From positions 62,001 to 126,000 of the forward strand of contig JAGGAB010000002.1 in assembly GCA_017889705.1 (NCBI GenBank): a stretch of 64,000 nucleotides of DNA, in the 5' to 3' direction. Positions 48,999-57,560 of this stretch are shown piece after piece (positions within the stretch are counted from its first letter, which is position 1; each line of letters opens with the position of its first letter). This stretch comes from Bacillota bacterium. Its GTDB lineage: Bacteria; Bacillota; Negativicutes; Sporomusales; Sporomusaceae. The position numbers and the translations under genes are program-made. The notes under the pieces are model-generated. The model did no database searches. It was not told the DNA's origin and saw only the letters and a program-made list of their open reading frames with translations.

Positions 48999-48999
48999 A

Positions 49000-49824
49000 T
49001 TACCGCTCCCCTTCCATGGCTTTTTTGATAACCTTGGCATATTCGGTAACATATTCGGGAGCTTCTTCCTCATAGAGCACACCAATAAGGAATTTTCCGG
49101 CGATCTGTTCAGGTTTGAGTTTGGCGGCAGCTTCCACCGTAATGGCATTGTCCCGCTGCCAAGCGAGCAACGCGGCAGGTTTACCAAGTTTATTCTGGCG
49201 GCCATAGGAAATCGGGCAGCCGGTAATGGCTTCGACAACCGAAAACCCTTTGTGCTCAATGGCTTTAACTATAAGCTCAGACAATTGTTTGGCATGATAG
49301 GTGGTTGATCTGGCAACAAAAGTAGCCCCGGCACCTTTAGCCAGCTGAGTTAAGTCAAAAGCCCGGTCGACATTGCCGTATGGAGCAGTGGTCGCTTTGG
49401 CCATATGCGGCGTTAACGGGGAATATTGTCCACCGGTCATGCCGTAAATATTGTTGTTATAGACAATAAGGGTCATATCAATATTGCGTCTGGCAGCATG
49501 GATAAAATGGTTGCCGCCAATTGCGGTGGCATCGCCATCACCGCTGATAACAATAACTGTGTGTTCAGGCTTAGCGATTTTTATGCCGGTAGCAAACGGC
49601 AGTGCCCGGCCATGCGCGGTGTGCAAGGTATCAAAATGCAAATAGCCGGGGGCCCGTGACGAGCAGCCGATACCGGAAACAATGGTAGTTTTATCCTGAT
49701 TAAGTCCCAATTTATCAATGGCTTTGACAAGGGCGGAAGTTACAATGCCGTTGCCACAGCCCGGACACCACATATGAGGCAGTTTGGGACGATAATACTT
49801 TTTTAATAATTCTTCCATTTCCAT
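49000..49824 (-). CDS. korB: 2-oxoacid:ferredoxin oxidoreductase, beta subunit
   Basis: A 274-aa thiamine-diphosphate-binding subunit. Key features are HMWCPGCGNG near the N terminus (Cys ligands), GIGCSSRAPGY and the ThDP/Mg motif GDGDATAIGGNH (about 94-105). Together with KorA it decarboxylates 2-oxoglutarate oxidatively to succinyl-CoA, reducing ferredoxin. ATG follows AAGGAGGGG. It sits 13 bp after korA. Confidence 0.94.
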   Translation of the reverse strand: MEMEELLKKYYRPKLPHMWCPGCGNGIVTSALVKAIDKLGLNQDKTTIVSGIGCSSRAPGYLHFDTLHTAHGRALPFATGIKIAKPEHTVIVISGDGDATAIGGNHFIHAARRNIDMTLIVYNNNIYGMTGGQYSPLTPHMAKATTAPYGNVDRAFDLTQLAKGAGATFVARSTTYHAKQLSELIVKAIEHKGFSVVEAITGCPISYGRQNKLGKPAALLAWQRDNAITVEAAAKLKPEQIAGKFLIGVLYEEEAPEYVTEYAKVIKKAMEGER

Positions 49825-49837
49825 ACTTTTCCCCTCC

Positions 49838-50968
49838 TTAGTTGGCCTCTTTAATGACTGCTAACATTTCAGCAGGCGTAATCGGGTCATTATTCCATTT
49901 TGCCAATGACACAACCTTAGTCTGGCCATCAACAATGCGCTGTACCTCACCCACATACTGACCATAATTAAGTTCAGCGACAATGATGGTTTTTACTTTT
50001 TGGGCCAGCGCCTTAAGTTGTTTTTCCGGTGAAGGCCAAATGGTGATCGGGCGGAATAAACCGGCCTTAACACCCTGCTCACGCGCCATTTCGATAGCAG
50101 CATAGGCGGTACGGGCAGTGCCGCCGAAAGCCACAACGGCAATCTCGGCATCAGCAAGCTGCTCTTCTTCGAAGGTTACAATGTCGTCGATATGATCATT
50201 TATTTTGGTATGAAGTCTGGCAATCAGCTCATGGGAAGTACTGTTGGCGCCACTGGGAAAACCAGTATAATCATGCGCCAAGCCGGTGACATGGAAACGA
50301 TAGCCGTCACCATATGCCGGCATAGGCGGTACGCCGTCATCCTCAGGTTTGTAAGGCAGGAATTCGCCTGGCGGCAACACAGGTTTTTTACGATTAACGA
50401 TGGTGAGGCTACTGGGATCAGGAATTTCAATTTTTTCCCGCATATGACCAACAATTTCATCCAATAACAGCACTACCGGTGTACGATATTTTTCAGCAAG
50501 ATTAAAGGCCTCAACGGTCAGGGTAAAACATTCAGGCACACTGGACGGGCTAAGTGCAATAACGCCTCTGTCACCATGCGAACCCCAACGTGCTTGCATA
50601 ATATCAGCCTGAGCCGGTGAAGTCGGCTGACCGGTACTGGGGCCTACCCGCTGCACATTAACAATTACACAGGGAACCTCAGCCATAGATGCATAGCCAA
50701 TCAGTTCCTGTTTTAGCGAAAAGCCGGGACCACTGGTAGCAGTCAGCGCTTTCACTCCGGTTAACGCCGCACCAATGGTTGCCGCCATACCGGCAATTTC
50801 ATCTTCCATCTGTATAAAGCTACCGCCAACCTGCGGTAACCGTTTGGCCAACTGTTCGGCCACCTCGGTGGACGGTGTTATCGGATAGCCGGCGAAAAAC
50901 CTGGCTCCGGCCGCAAGCGCGCCTTCGGCACAGGCACTATTCCCCTGCATCAGTAATGCTTTTGCCAT
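49838..50968 (-). CDS. korA: 2-oxoacid:ferredoxin oxidoreductase, alpha subunit
   Basis: A 376-aa alpha subunit. The N-terminal pyrimidine-binding domain (about 5-190) has GNSACAEGALAAGARFFAGYPITPSTE split over residues 9-35; the C-terminal domain (about 260-370) follows. The short-form order delta-alpha-beta-gamma is typical of KOR or VOR enzymes. 2-Oxoglutarate is the likely substrate by similarity and context, but branched-chain oxoacids are possible. ATG follows GGAGG. Confidence 0.93.
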   Translation of the reverse strand: MAKALLMQGNSACAEGALAAGARFFAGYPITPSTEVAEQLAKRLPQVGGSFIQMEDEIAGMAATIGAALTGVKALTATSGPGFSLKQELIGYASMAEVPCVIVNVQRVGPSTGQPTSPAQADIMQARWGSHGDRGVIALSPSSVPECFTLTVEAFNLAEKYRTPVVLLLDEIVGHMREKIEIPDPSSLTIVNRKKPVLPPGEFLPYKPEDDGVPPMPAYGDGYRFHVTGLAHDYTGFPSGANSTSHELIARLHTKINDHIDDIVTFEEEQLADAEIAVVAFGGTARTAYAAIEMAREQGVKAGLFRPITIWPSPEKQLKALAQKVKTIIVAELNYGQYVGEVQRIVDGQTKVVSLAKWNNDPITPAEMLAVIKEAN

Positions 50969-50989
50969 ACTACATTCCTCCGTTCGTTA

Positions 50990-51178
50990 TTACTTTTTAT
51001 CAGGAATAAGATAGATCGCATAATCCGGGCATCTCAGCTCACATTGCCCGCAAGCTACACAGTCATCAGGATTGGCAACTTTAATCTTACCTAGCTCATC
51101 AAGTTCCAATACCTTTTTCGGGCAAAGTTCCACACAGATTCCACAGCCCTTGCAATACCTGGGCACAGTTTTTAGCAT
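50990..51178 (-). CDS. korD: 2-oxoacid:ferredoxin oxidoreductase, delta (ferredoxin) subunit
   Basis: A 62-aa ferredoxin with two [4Fe-4S] motifs, CKGCGICVELCP and CVACGQCELRCP. It carries electrons for KorABC. ATG follows GGGGGAGG. It is 38 bp after glcD and 21 bp before korA, so the dehydrogenase and KOR genes probably form one transcript. Confidence 0.93.
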   Translation of the reverse strand: MLKTVPRYCKGCGICVELCPKKVLELDELGKIKVANPDDCVACGQCELRCPDYAIYLIPDKK

Positions 51179-51216
51179 TTTTGTTCCTCCCCCATACTCT
51201 TTTTAAGCCAAATAGG

Positions 51217-52593
51217 TTATGCGGTAAATAACTTACCGGGATTTAACAGTTCCTGCGGATCAACAACTTGTTTTAGCTGTTTGCCGACAGCAAAACCGGT
51301 TTCTCCTGTTTCCCATTTTAAAAACGGGGCTTTCATATAGCCGATGCCATGTTCGCCTGACAATGTACCGCCAAGCTCTAACGCTGCTTTGAACAGCTCT
51401 TCTACAGCCTGCTCCACCCGCTCCATTTCTTCGTGGTCATGTTTGTTGCTTAAAATGTTGGGATGGAGATTGCCGTCACCGGCATGACCAAAGATAACCA
51501 TCTTGAGATTGTATTTTTGCGCGATCTCACGCAGCCGGCGAACCATCACCGGAATTTGGCTGCGAGGTACTGTGGCATCCTCAGAAATTTTCGTTGGATT
51601 GATCTTGCCGCACGCCGGCGATATAGCTCGCCGAGCCCGCCACAGCTTATCCATGTCTGCAGGCGTGGAAGCAGCTTGAATTTCAGTCGCACCACAGCGT
51701 TTACATACCTGCATAACACGGTCGGCCTGTTTGGCGATAGCGGCAGCACTGCCGTCAACTTCAATTAATAGAATAGCTTCGGCATTCACCGGCAAGCCCA
51801 CTTTAAGATAATCTTCAACTGCACGGATTGTCAAATTATCCATAATTTCGAGTGTGGTCGGTATGATGCCTGAAGCAATCATTTCACTTACTGTGCGGGC
51901 AGCGTCATCCAGGCTGTCGAAGATGGCCAGCAAGGTTTGCTTGGCACTTGGTTTGTCAACAAGTTTCAAATACACCTTGGTAACAATACCCAATGTTCCC
52001 TCAGAACCAACAAGCAGCATGCCCCAGTCAGGCCCGGTCATCTCACTGTCAACTTTGTTGCCTAGTTCAACTACACTACCATCCGGCAAAACTACCTCCA
52101 TACCAAGCACATAATCCCGGGTGATGCCATATTTAACCCCCTTAGGTCCACCAGCACATTCGGCAATATTGCCGCCAATGGTTGAGGTTTTGGCACTGGC
52201 CGGATCAGGCGGATAAAATAGTCCGGCCTGATTTACGGCATTGACAAAGGTCTCGGTAATTACGCCGGTTTCCACGATTGCCACGCGATTTTCCGTATCA
52301 ATATCAACAATTTTGTCAAGACGGGTTAAAACCAGACTAATGCCGCCTTTAACCGGGACAGAGCCGCCGGATAGCCCGGTGGCAGCCCCTCTGGCAGTCA
52401 GTGGCACCTGGTACTTGCCAGCTAGCTTGACAATTGCGACAATTTCCTCTACATTACCTGGCTTAACGACCACATCTGGGAGAAAATCCCGAAAGGTGGC
52501 ATCAAACGAATAACAAATCCGGTCTTCCAGCTGATCCATGACATATTGAGCACCGACCAAGCCTTTTAACTCAGCAATTATTTGCTGTTGCAT
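51217..52593 (-). CDS. glcD: FAD-linked 2-hydroxyacid dehydrogenase, GlcD type
   Basis: A 458-aa flavoprotein of the GlcD/D-LDH/D-2HGDH family. FAD-binding PCMH domain (about 30-210) with ARGAATGLSGGSVPVKGG and PASAKTSTIGGN; C-terminal FAD-oxidase domain with metal/substrate histidines in HAGDGNLHP and GEHGIGYMK. Glycolate, D-lactate and D-2-hydroxyglutarate are candidate substrates; neighbours favour the last. ATG 52593 is preferred; GTG three codons upstream is possible. Confidence 0.92.
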   Translation of the reverse strand: MQQQIIAELKGLVGAQYVMDQLEDRICYSFDATFRDFLPDVVVKPGNVEEIVAIVKLAGKYQVPLTARGAATGLSGGSVPVKGGISLVLTRLDKIVDIDTENRVAIVETGVITETFVNAVNQAGLFYPPDPASAKTSTIGGNIAECAGGPKGVKYGITRDYVLGMEVVLPDGSVVELGNKVDSEMTGPDWGMLLVGSEGTLGIVTKVYLKLVDKPSAKQTLLAIFDSLDDAARTVSEMIASGIIPTTLEIMDNLTIRAVEDYLKVGLPVNAEAILLIEVDGSAAAIAKQADRVMQVCKRCGATEIQAASTPADMDKLWRARRAISPACGKINPTKISEDATVPRSQIPVMVRRLREIAQKYNLKMVIFGHAGDGNLHPNILSNKHDHEEMERVEQAVEELFKAALELGGTLSGEHGIGYMKAPFLKWETGETGFAVGKQLKQVVDPQELLNPGKLFTA

Positions 52594-52608
52594 TTTTCCC
52601 ACCCCTCC

Positions 52609-53877
52609 CTAATTAAGGCCGTAAGCCTTGGCAATGATTTCAGCGGTGTGCAATACTTTCATATTACTGCTGCGCTGACCTAAACCGTCGGTAATGTGCA
52701 TCCGGCAAGCCGAGCACCCTGTTGCCAGGATAGCTGCGCCTGTCTTTTCCGCATTGTCGAGTTTCCAATCATTGATAGTACGGGAAATTTCATAGTGGGC
52801 CATGCTAAAGGTGCCGCCTGCACCGCAGCATTTGGCGGCGTCCTTCATTTCGGCATATTCCACACCCGGAATAGCCTGCAATAATTGCCGTGGTTGTTGC
52901 GAGACCCCCATACCCCGGACAAGGTGACAAGGGTCATGATACGTTATTTTAGCTTTTACTTCACGTAATTCCTGCTTTATTCCTTGTTCAACAATAAATT
53001 CTGTAATATCTTTGACTTTTTTCGATATTTTTTCCCACAATTGTTTAACTTTAGGGTCTTCGATAATATTGCCGTATTCATGTTTTAAGGCCGCCCCACA
53101 GGAAGCACAGCCGGTAACAATATCATCATAATCTCCGTCAGCCAAAATTTTTATATTTTCTTCTGCCAAATACCGTCCTACCTGGTAATCACCGGAGGTA
53201 AACGCCGGTGTGCCGCAGCAACTCTGTTTGGCGGGAATAACCACTTCGGCATCATGAGCTTTAAGGATTTTGACAATGGCTTCGCCTGCTTCCGGGTAAA
53301 TATAATTCAGCATACAGCCGGTGTAAAAAGCCACTCTGACTTTGGGCGAAGACACTGTATTCGTTTCCGGCAAGCGGGTTCTTAGCGGCGCGCTGGCTAA
53401 AGGCGGAATAATACGCCGTTGGCTAAGACCGGCACTGGGCATGGGAATACGGGCCAATTTGCCCCGGCCTTTAGGCGCTTCTTTAAAAACAACGCCCTGA
53501 AATACCGCACCCATTTTAAGACCCAGGTCAAATAACTTACGATATGTCAGTCCGGTAAAGGCTAGCTTTTTCGCTAACGGTAATCCATTTTGATCAGCCA
53601 GCAGCTTTCTGGCACTTAAAAACAGCTCATCGGTTTTTACACCTGACGGACAGCCATTCACACAGGCCTTGCACAATAAACACTTGCCCATGCGCTGCTG
53701 CAGCTCAGGTGTCAGCGGCAATTTGCCTTCGCTGACGGCTTCCAGTAGTCTCACCTTGCCTCTGGCAGTGGTATTTTCATTATCTGCGGCCTGAAACACC
53801 GGACAGACCGAACGGCAGGTACCGCAGCGAATACATTTAACCAGTTGGTTTTGCCAGGCCTCATATTTCTTATCCAT
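52609..53877 (-). CDS. glcF: GlcF-type iron-sulfur (CCG domain) subunit
   Basis: A 422-aa electron-transfer subunit. Two [4Fe-4S] motifs near the N terminus (CIRCGTCRSVCP and CLLCKACVNGCP) are followed by two CCG domains (YTGCML...SCCGTPAF and CASCG...CCGAGGTF). It would pass electrons from GlcD/GlcE to a membrane or ferredoxin-linked acceptor. Its ATG begins on the base after the glcE stop. GlcD follows by about 15 bp. Confidence 0.93.
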   Translation of the reverse strand: MDKKYEAWQNQLVKCIRCGTCRSVCPVFQAADNENTTARGKVRLLEAVSEGKLPLTPELQQRMGKCLLCKACVNGCPSGVKTDELFLSARKLLADQNGLPLAKKLAFTGLTYRKLFDLGLKMGAVFQGVVFKEAPKGRGKLARIPMPSAGLSQRRIIPPLASAPLRTRLPETNTVSSPKVRVAFYTGCMLNYIYPEAGEAIVKILKAHDAEVVIPAKQSCCGTPAFTSGDYQVGRYLAEENIKILADGDYDDIVTGCASCGAALKHEYGNIIEDPKVKQLWEKISKKVKDITEFIVEQGIKQELREVKAKITYHDPCHLVRGMGVSQQPRQLLQAIPGVEYAEMKDAAKCCGAGGTFSMAHYEISRTINDWKLDNAEKTGAAILATGCSACRMHITDGLGQRSSNMKVLHTAEIIAKAYGLN

Positions 53878-55041
53878 TTAGTTCACCCCCTGCTGCAGTT
53901 GACGGTTGAGTATTTGTTTGGGATCAAAACTAAGTTTGGCCCGCTGCTCAAGCTCTGCCAATATGCCGCTTTGGCCTTTGCCGGCAAGCCGGTCATATTT
54001 GCCGGCTAGAACGCCACCGGCCTGCTCGACTGCAGCGCCAACGGCTTCCATAAACCTGTTGTCCGGCTGGGCTGTGGCACACGCAATATTGAGTTTACCT
54101 TCGGCTATCTGCCCAAACAAACCGGCTTTTACGCCGCTGTCTTTACTGATTTGGTAAAAGGCCTTGATGAATTCTTCCTGACGGGTAAAAGCCAGTTTGT
54201 ATTCATCAGTTAATATATACTTATCTGTACTCTGATATAAATCAGTCCACTTGATCGGTGTTTGGCCGCTGCCTTCATAAGACTCCAGCACTTTCCCGCC
54301 ATGTTTTTTACTCAGGGTGTCCGCATTTTGATATTGTTCAGCAACTTCTTCCTGCAAACCGTCAAACGCAAGCATTAATAGGTGCCCTGCTGGTTTATCC
54401 CCAAAAAGCTCCTGCACCTGACTGTCAACCCATAGGAGGTAGGCAGGAACCACCCGGCATTCTTTCAAATCCTTAACAAAGGCCAGCACCTCATTAAGGC
54501 CGGCAAATGTCAGTGCCACACCTTTGCGAATCTCAGGTAGCGGCAGCAGTTTCAGCAGAAATTTTACAGTAATACCATAATCGGTATACGGCGCATTAAA
54601 AAAACGGGTAAAATCATAACCGGTGACATTTTTGACGGTCTTGCCGCCGGTTTTTAATAACTCTCCTGTTGGCAGGACAACTTCCGACCCCATTAAAAAA
54701 TGTTTGGCGCTCCCGTATTTTAAGCTGGCCAAGTTTGCACAGCCTTCATAAAAAAATTGGCCTACGGTTTTTCCATGGTAAAACGGGGTATCGGCAGGTA
54801 AAAAGCGGAGTCCCTGCTGAGCCAGACTGCCAGCCAATACACCCAGTTTAACACCTGGTCTGACAGTTGCGACAAGGTTGGCCGCATCAATTTCCACAAT
54901 CTCATCAAGTTTAGTTAGGTCGACACTTATTCCTGTTTCCAGAGCTTGCCTGTAAACATATACAGGGTTTTCAGTATCAGATGCAGTCCGCAGTAAGTGC
55001 TGTAATTCCTCAACAGACTGAGGATACATGGGTTGATTCAC
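53878..55041 (-). CDS. glcE: GlcE-type FAD-binding subunit
   Basis: A 387-aa FAD-binding oxidoreductase subunit, a second, smaller PCMH flavoprotein (about 5-180) with LRFLPADTPF, GKTVGQFFYEG and GGKTVKNVTGYD. In glycolate oxidase GlcE pairs with GlcD and GlcF. The start is GTG with GGAGG at 7 nt. It lies first in the operon, about 385 bp after serA; an R1 repeat fills much of that gap. Confidence 0.9.
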   Translation of the reverse strand: MNQPMYPQSVEELQHLLRTASDTENPVYVYRQALETGISVDLTKLDEIVEIDAANLVATVRPGVKLGVLAGSLAQQGLRFLPADTPFYHGKTVGQFFYEGCANLASLKYGSAKHFLMGSEVVLPTGELLKTGGKTVKNVTGYDFTRFFNAPYTDYGITVKFLLKLLPLPEIRKGVALTFAGLNEVLAFVKDLKECRVVPAYLLWVDSQVQELFGDKPAGHLLMLAFDGLQEEVAEQYQNADTLSKKHGGKVLESYEGSGQTPIKWTDLYQSTDKYILTDEYKLAFTRQEEFIKAFYQISKDSGVKAGLFGQIAEGKLNIACATAQPDNRFMEAVGAAVEQAGGVLAGKYDRLAGKGQSGILAELEQRAKLSFDPKQILNRQLQQGVN

Positions 55042-55170
55042 AAGAATACCTCCTTTACTACCTTTCTAACGCTAGCCTAACTGCTTATTGCCAAATATGA
55101 AACCAAATCACGACCAAACGCAAAAATTGCCTGACGAACCCCGGTAAATTGTCCACAAAAAGTACTCTCG

Positions 55171-55319
55171 TAAATGGAGACTTAATTCAGACGGCGTTTT
55201 AACGCCGCCTGAGTTTTAGTCGGAATTATCTTAACGTTTAGCCGCTCGCCTGTGCCCGTAATGGTATACTCCCGCTTGTTTAAACGGGAGTCTTAGAGAG
55301 GGTTAGTCATTCGGATAAA
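55171..55319 (-). repeat. R1 repeat, long copy between serA and glcE
   Basis: A copy of about 149 bp in minus orientation with all modules: TTATCCGAATGACTAACC, internal hairpin ACTCCCG...CGGGAGT, GGGCACAGGCGAGCGGCTAA, GATAATTCCGACTAAAACTCAGG, terminal hairpin with GCGGCGTT/AACGCCG arms and TTAAGTCTCCATTTA. It accounts for most of the 384-bp gap; the rest holds the serA terminator and, presumably, a glcE promoter. Confidence 0.85.
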
Positions 55320-55320
55320 G

Positions 55321-55344
55321 CAGCCGTACCTTTCGGTACGGCTG
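55321..55344 (-). terminator. Terminator of serA
   Basis: A 10-bp perfect stem CAGCCGTACC with GGTACGGCTG around TTTC; the T tract after it is short (CTTTATCC) and is the first module of the R1 repeat. Confidence 0.6.
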
Positions 55345-55425
55345 TGTTTGCTGCTTCAGTTTCCATAGCTGGCACTACCGACATTTTCTCCTTGCCAACG
55401 ATAATAGCTTATTACAAAACCGCAC

Positions 55426-57006
55426 TTATATCTTTACAAAATTCACCCGCAGGATACCATCTATGCCGCCGAGGAAATCCAGGGTATCCTGAGAAACCTC
55501 GGAGTCAACAGCCAATACCATCATAGCTTTTTGCACAGCCTCATTCCGGCCAAGCTGCATTGTGGCAATATTGACCTTAGCAACTCCCAGCAATGTTCCC
55601 ATTTGTCCCACAACCCCCGGCTTATCTGTATTTTCCGCAATTAGCATGTTTGGAGTGGGGTTAATATCAAATTCATAGCCATTAATATTTACAATTCGTA
55701 ATTCGCCAAGACCAAACGTTGTACCGCTGATGGTAAACACCTTGCCTTTGGACATAACTTTGAGTGTAAGTAGCGTCAGGTAATTGTCGATATCTGTTTC
55801 TTTGCTTTCGGTAACGGTAACGCCGCGGCTTTTGGCAATGACGCTGGCATTTACATAGTTAATCCGTTCTTTTAGAACCGGCTCAAATAGTCCTTTTAAG
55901 ATAGCCAGCGAAATAACCGAAGTTTCCAGCGCTGCTACTTCGCCCCGATACACGATTTCTACTTTTTCAATGGCTTCTTTTTCCAGTTGATAATACATCT
56001 TACCCATGGTTTCGCCTAATTTCAGATAGGATTTGATAATATCAAATTCCTGCATTGGCAAAGTAGGCAGATTAACCGCATTGGGAACAATTTCACCCCG
56101 CAGTGAAGAAACTACTTCCTGGGCTACTGTTATGCCGACATTATCCTGCGCCTCAACCGTATCAGCGCCGGCATGGGGTGTTACGATAACATTTTCGCAA
56201 TCTAGGAGCGGCGAAGTAGGCTCTGGTTCTCCTTCCGGCACATCAATACCAACTCGCTTAACAATCTTTTCTTTCATGGCTTCAATCAGCGCAGCTTCAT
56301 TTATAATGCCTGCCCGCGCGCAATTGATAACAGTCAAACCTTTTTTCGCGGCTTTAAATTGTTCTTTGCCAATCATGCCATAAGTTTCTTTGGTTTTGGG
56401 AGTATGGACAGTGAGAATATCGCACTCTGCCATCAACTCTTCCACAGTTTCTTTCTTTTCAACACCAAGTTTTTTGAAACGGGTATCACTGATATAAGGA
56501 TCATAAGCAATAATTTCCATACCAAACGATTTTAAGCGGGTAGCCACTAACGAACCAATCCGGCCCAAACCAACAATACCAACGGTTTTACCTTGAAGTT
56601 CCATGCCCTTTAGCCCGGCGCGGTCCCACACCCGTTCTTGCAAACGGTTATGCAGCTGAGGAATGTTGCGGCAGGTTGCGAACAGCAGACCGATAGTAAG
56701 TTCAGCAGCCGATACAACATTGGATTCGGGAGTGTTAACAACAATAATACCGCGCTTAGTGGCGCCGTCCATCTCAATATTGTCCACACCGTTGCCGGCA
56801 CGTCCTACTACCTTTAACTTAGTGGCCTTTTGGTACAATTCCTCATTTACTTTGGTGTTGCTTCTAACAATCAGGGCGTCATATTCGCCAATAATTTTCA
56901 GCAGCTCTTCCCGCGAAAGGCCAGTTTTTACATCAACAGTAACGCCTTCCTTTGTAAGTCTTTCAATACCTTTTTGCGCAATCTGTTCAGATACTAATAC
57001 TTTCAT
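55426..57006 (-). CDS. serA: D-3-phosphoglycerate dehydrogenase
   Basis: First enzyme of serine synthesis, 526 aa, long form. NAD-binding domain with GLGRIGSLVATRL (about 147-159), catalytic Arg/Glu/His set in CARAGIINEAAL and TPHAGADT, then an ASB domain and a C-terminal ACT domain (about 455-526, AENTDKPGVVGQMG) for serine feedback. SerA enzymes can also reduce 2-oxoglutarate to D-2-hydroxyglutarate. ATG 57006 follows GGAGG; the longer frame would begin inside the T-box terminator. A T-box leader precedes it. Confidence 0.96.
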   Translation of the reverse strand: MKVLVSEQIAQKGIERLTKEGVTVDVKTGLSREELLKIIGEYDALIVRSNTKVNEELYQKATKLKVVGRAGNGVDNIEMDGATKRGIIVVNTPESNVVSAAELTIGLLFATCRNIPQLHNRLQERVWDRAGLKGMELQGKTVGIVGLGRIGSLVATRLKSFGMEIIAYDPYISDTRFKKLGVEKKETVEELMAECDILTVHTPKTKETYGMIGKEQFKAAKKGLTVINCARAGIINEAALIEAMKEKIVKRVGIDVPEGEPEPTSPLLDCENVIVTPHAGADTVEAQDNVGITVAQEVVSSLRGEIVPNAVNLPTLPMQEFDIIKSYLKLGETMGKMYYQLEKEAIEKVEIVYRGEVAALETSVISLAILKGLFEPVLKERINYVNASVIAKSRGVTVTESKETDIDNYLTLLTLKVMSKGKVFTISGTTFGLGELRIVNINGYEFDINPTPNMLIAENTDKPGVVGQMGTLLGVAKVNIATMQLGRNEAVQKAMMVLAVDSEVSQDTLDFLGGIDGILRVNFVKI

Positions 57007-57062
57007 GATCTTACCTCCGTTTTTTTGTAATCCGGTTTTACCTTTTTTACTACAGAAGTTAG

Positions 57063-57112
57063 AAAAACTCACCCCATATCATGGGGCGAGTTTTAACCCG
57101 CGTTGCCACCCA
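57063..57112 (-). promoter_or_regulatory. Second T-box antiterminator-terminator module of the serA leader
   Basis: On the minus strand CTGGGTGGCAACGCGGG (57096-57112) matches the T-box core, followed by a terminator (ACTCGCCCCAT/ATGGGGTGAGT and TTTTTC, 57063-57094). Less than 40 bp separate this core from the R2 repeat upstream, too little for a normal stem I, so this module appears incomplete. Confidence 0.75.
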
Positions 57113-57145
57113 GCTTAGACCAAAACACATCATAAGTGTGACACG

Positions 57146-57243
57146 ATAAAGAAAACACAGCTTGCACCAATCTTCAGTGAAGGCACAAGTCGCTGCTATC
57201 CTTATTTCGCTTGTAAGAAAGTTATACTTTCTTTCAGGGGAAA
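57146..57243 (-). repeat. R2 repeat, copy 1, in the serA leader
   Basis: About 98 bp sharing roughly 80% of bases by eye with 60519-60615. On the minus strand it runs AGAAAGTATAACTTTCT, then ACTTGTGCC...GGTGCAAG, which pairs with two G-U wobbles, then GTTTTCTTTAT. It lies between the two T-box modules. Confidence 0.8.
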
Positions 57244-57246
57244 ATA

Positions 57247-57450
57247 AAAAAGTTCTCCATCCCTTTAGGGACGAGAACTATTCCCGCGTTGCCACCCATG
57301 TTGCCTTTCGGCCAACTTTAGCCGCTATAGTGGGCGGATCCCATTCTGATTCATCACCAGACACTCCCAGGCGGAACTTTGCTGCTTAGCGGACGACTCG
57401 CACCAACCGTCATCTCTCTGCACACCTTGCATTCAGCTTCCTGTTCATTG
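57247..57450 (-). promoter_or_regulatory. T-box leader of serA (first, complete module)
   Basis: The minus strand carries a stem I with AGAGAG and GGTTGGTGCGAG (57394-57420), a T-box core TGGGTGGCAACGCGGG (57283-57298) and a terminator GTTCTCGTCCC/GGGATGGAGAAC with TTTTTTATTTT (57247-57279). An AGC (serine) triplet at about 57381-57386 is a plausible specifier but was not proven by folding. Uncharged tRNA-Ser would favour antitermination. Confidence 0.88.
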
Positions 57451-57560
57451 TGTTGAATATTTCATTGAAATGATTATATCGTGTATGCAACTGTAAGTCA
57501 AGTGTATTTTTCAGAAGGTCATTGTTCCACCAAAAGTTTTTTTCGCTTTGTCTAAAGACA

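Noticed and set aside
48999-49259. N-terminal extension of korC
   Set aside because: It overlaps korB in another frame; the conserved N terminus begins at 48998 with a good ribosome site.
57007-57072. Upstream extension of the serA frame
   Set aside because: It is part of the T-box terminator region; the family N terminus and ribosome site place the start at 57006.
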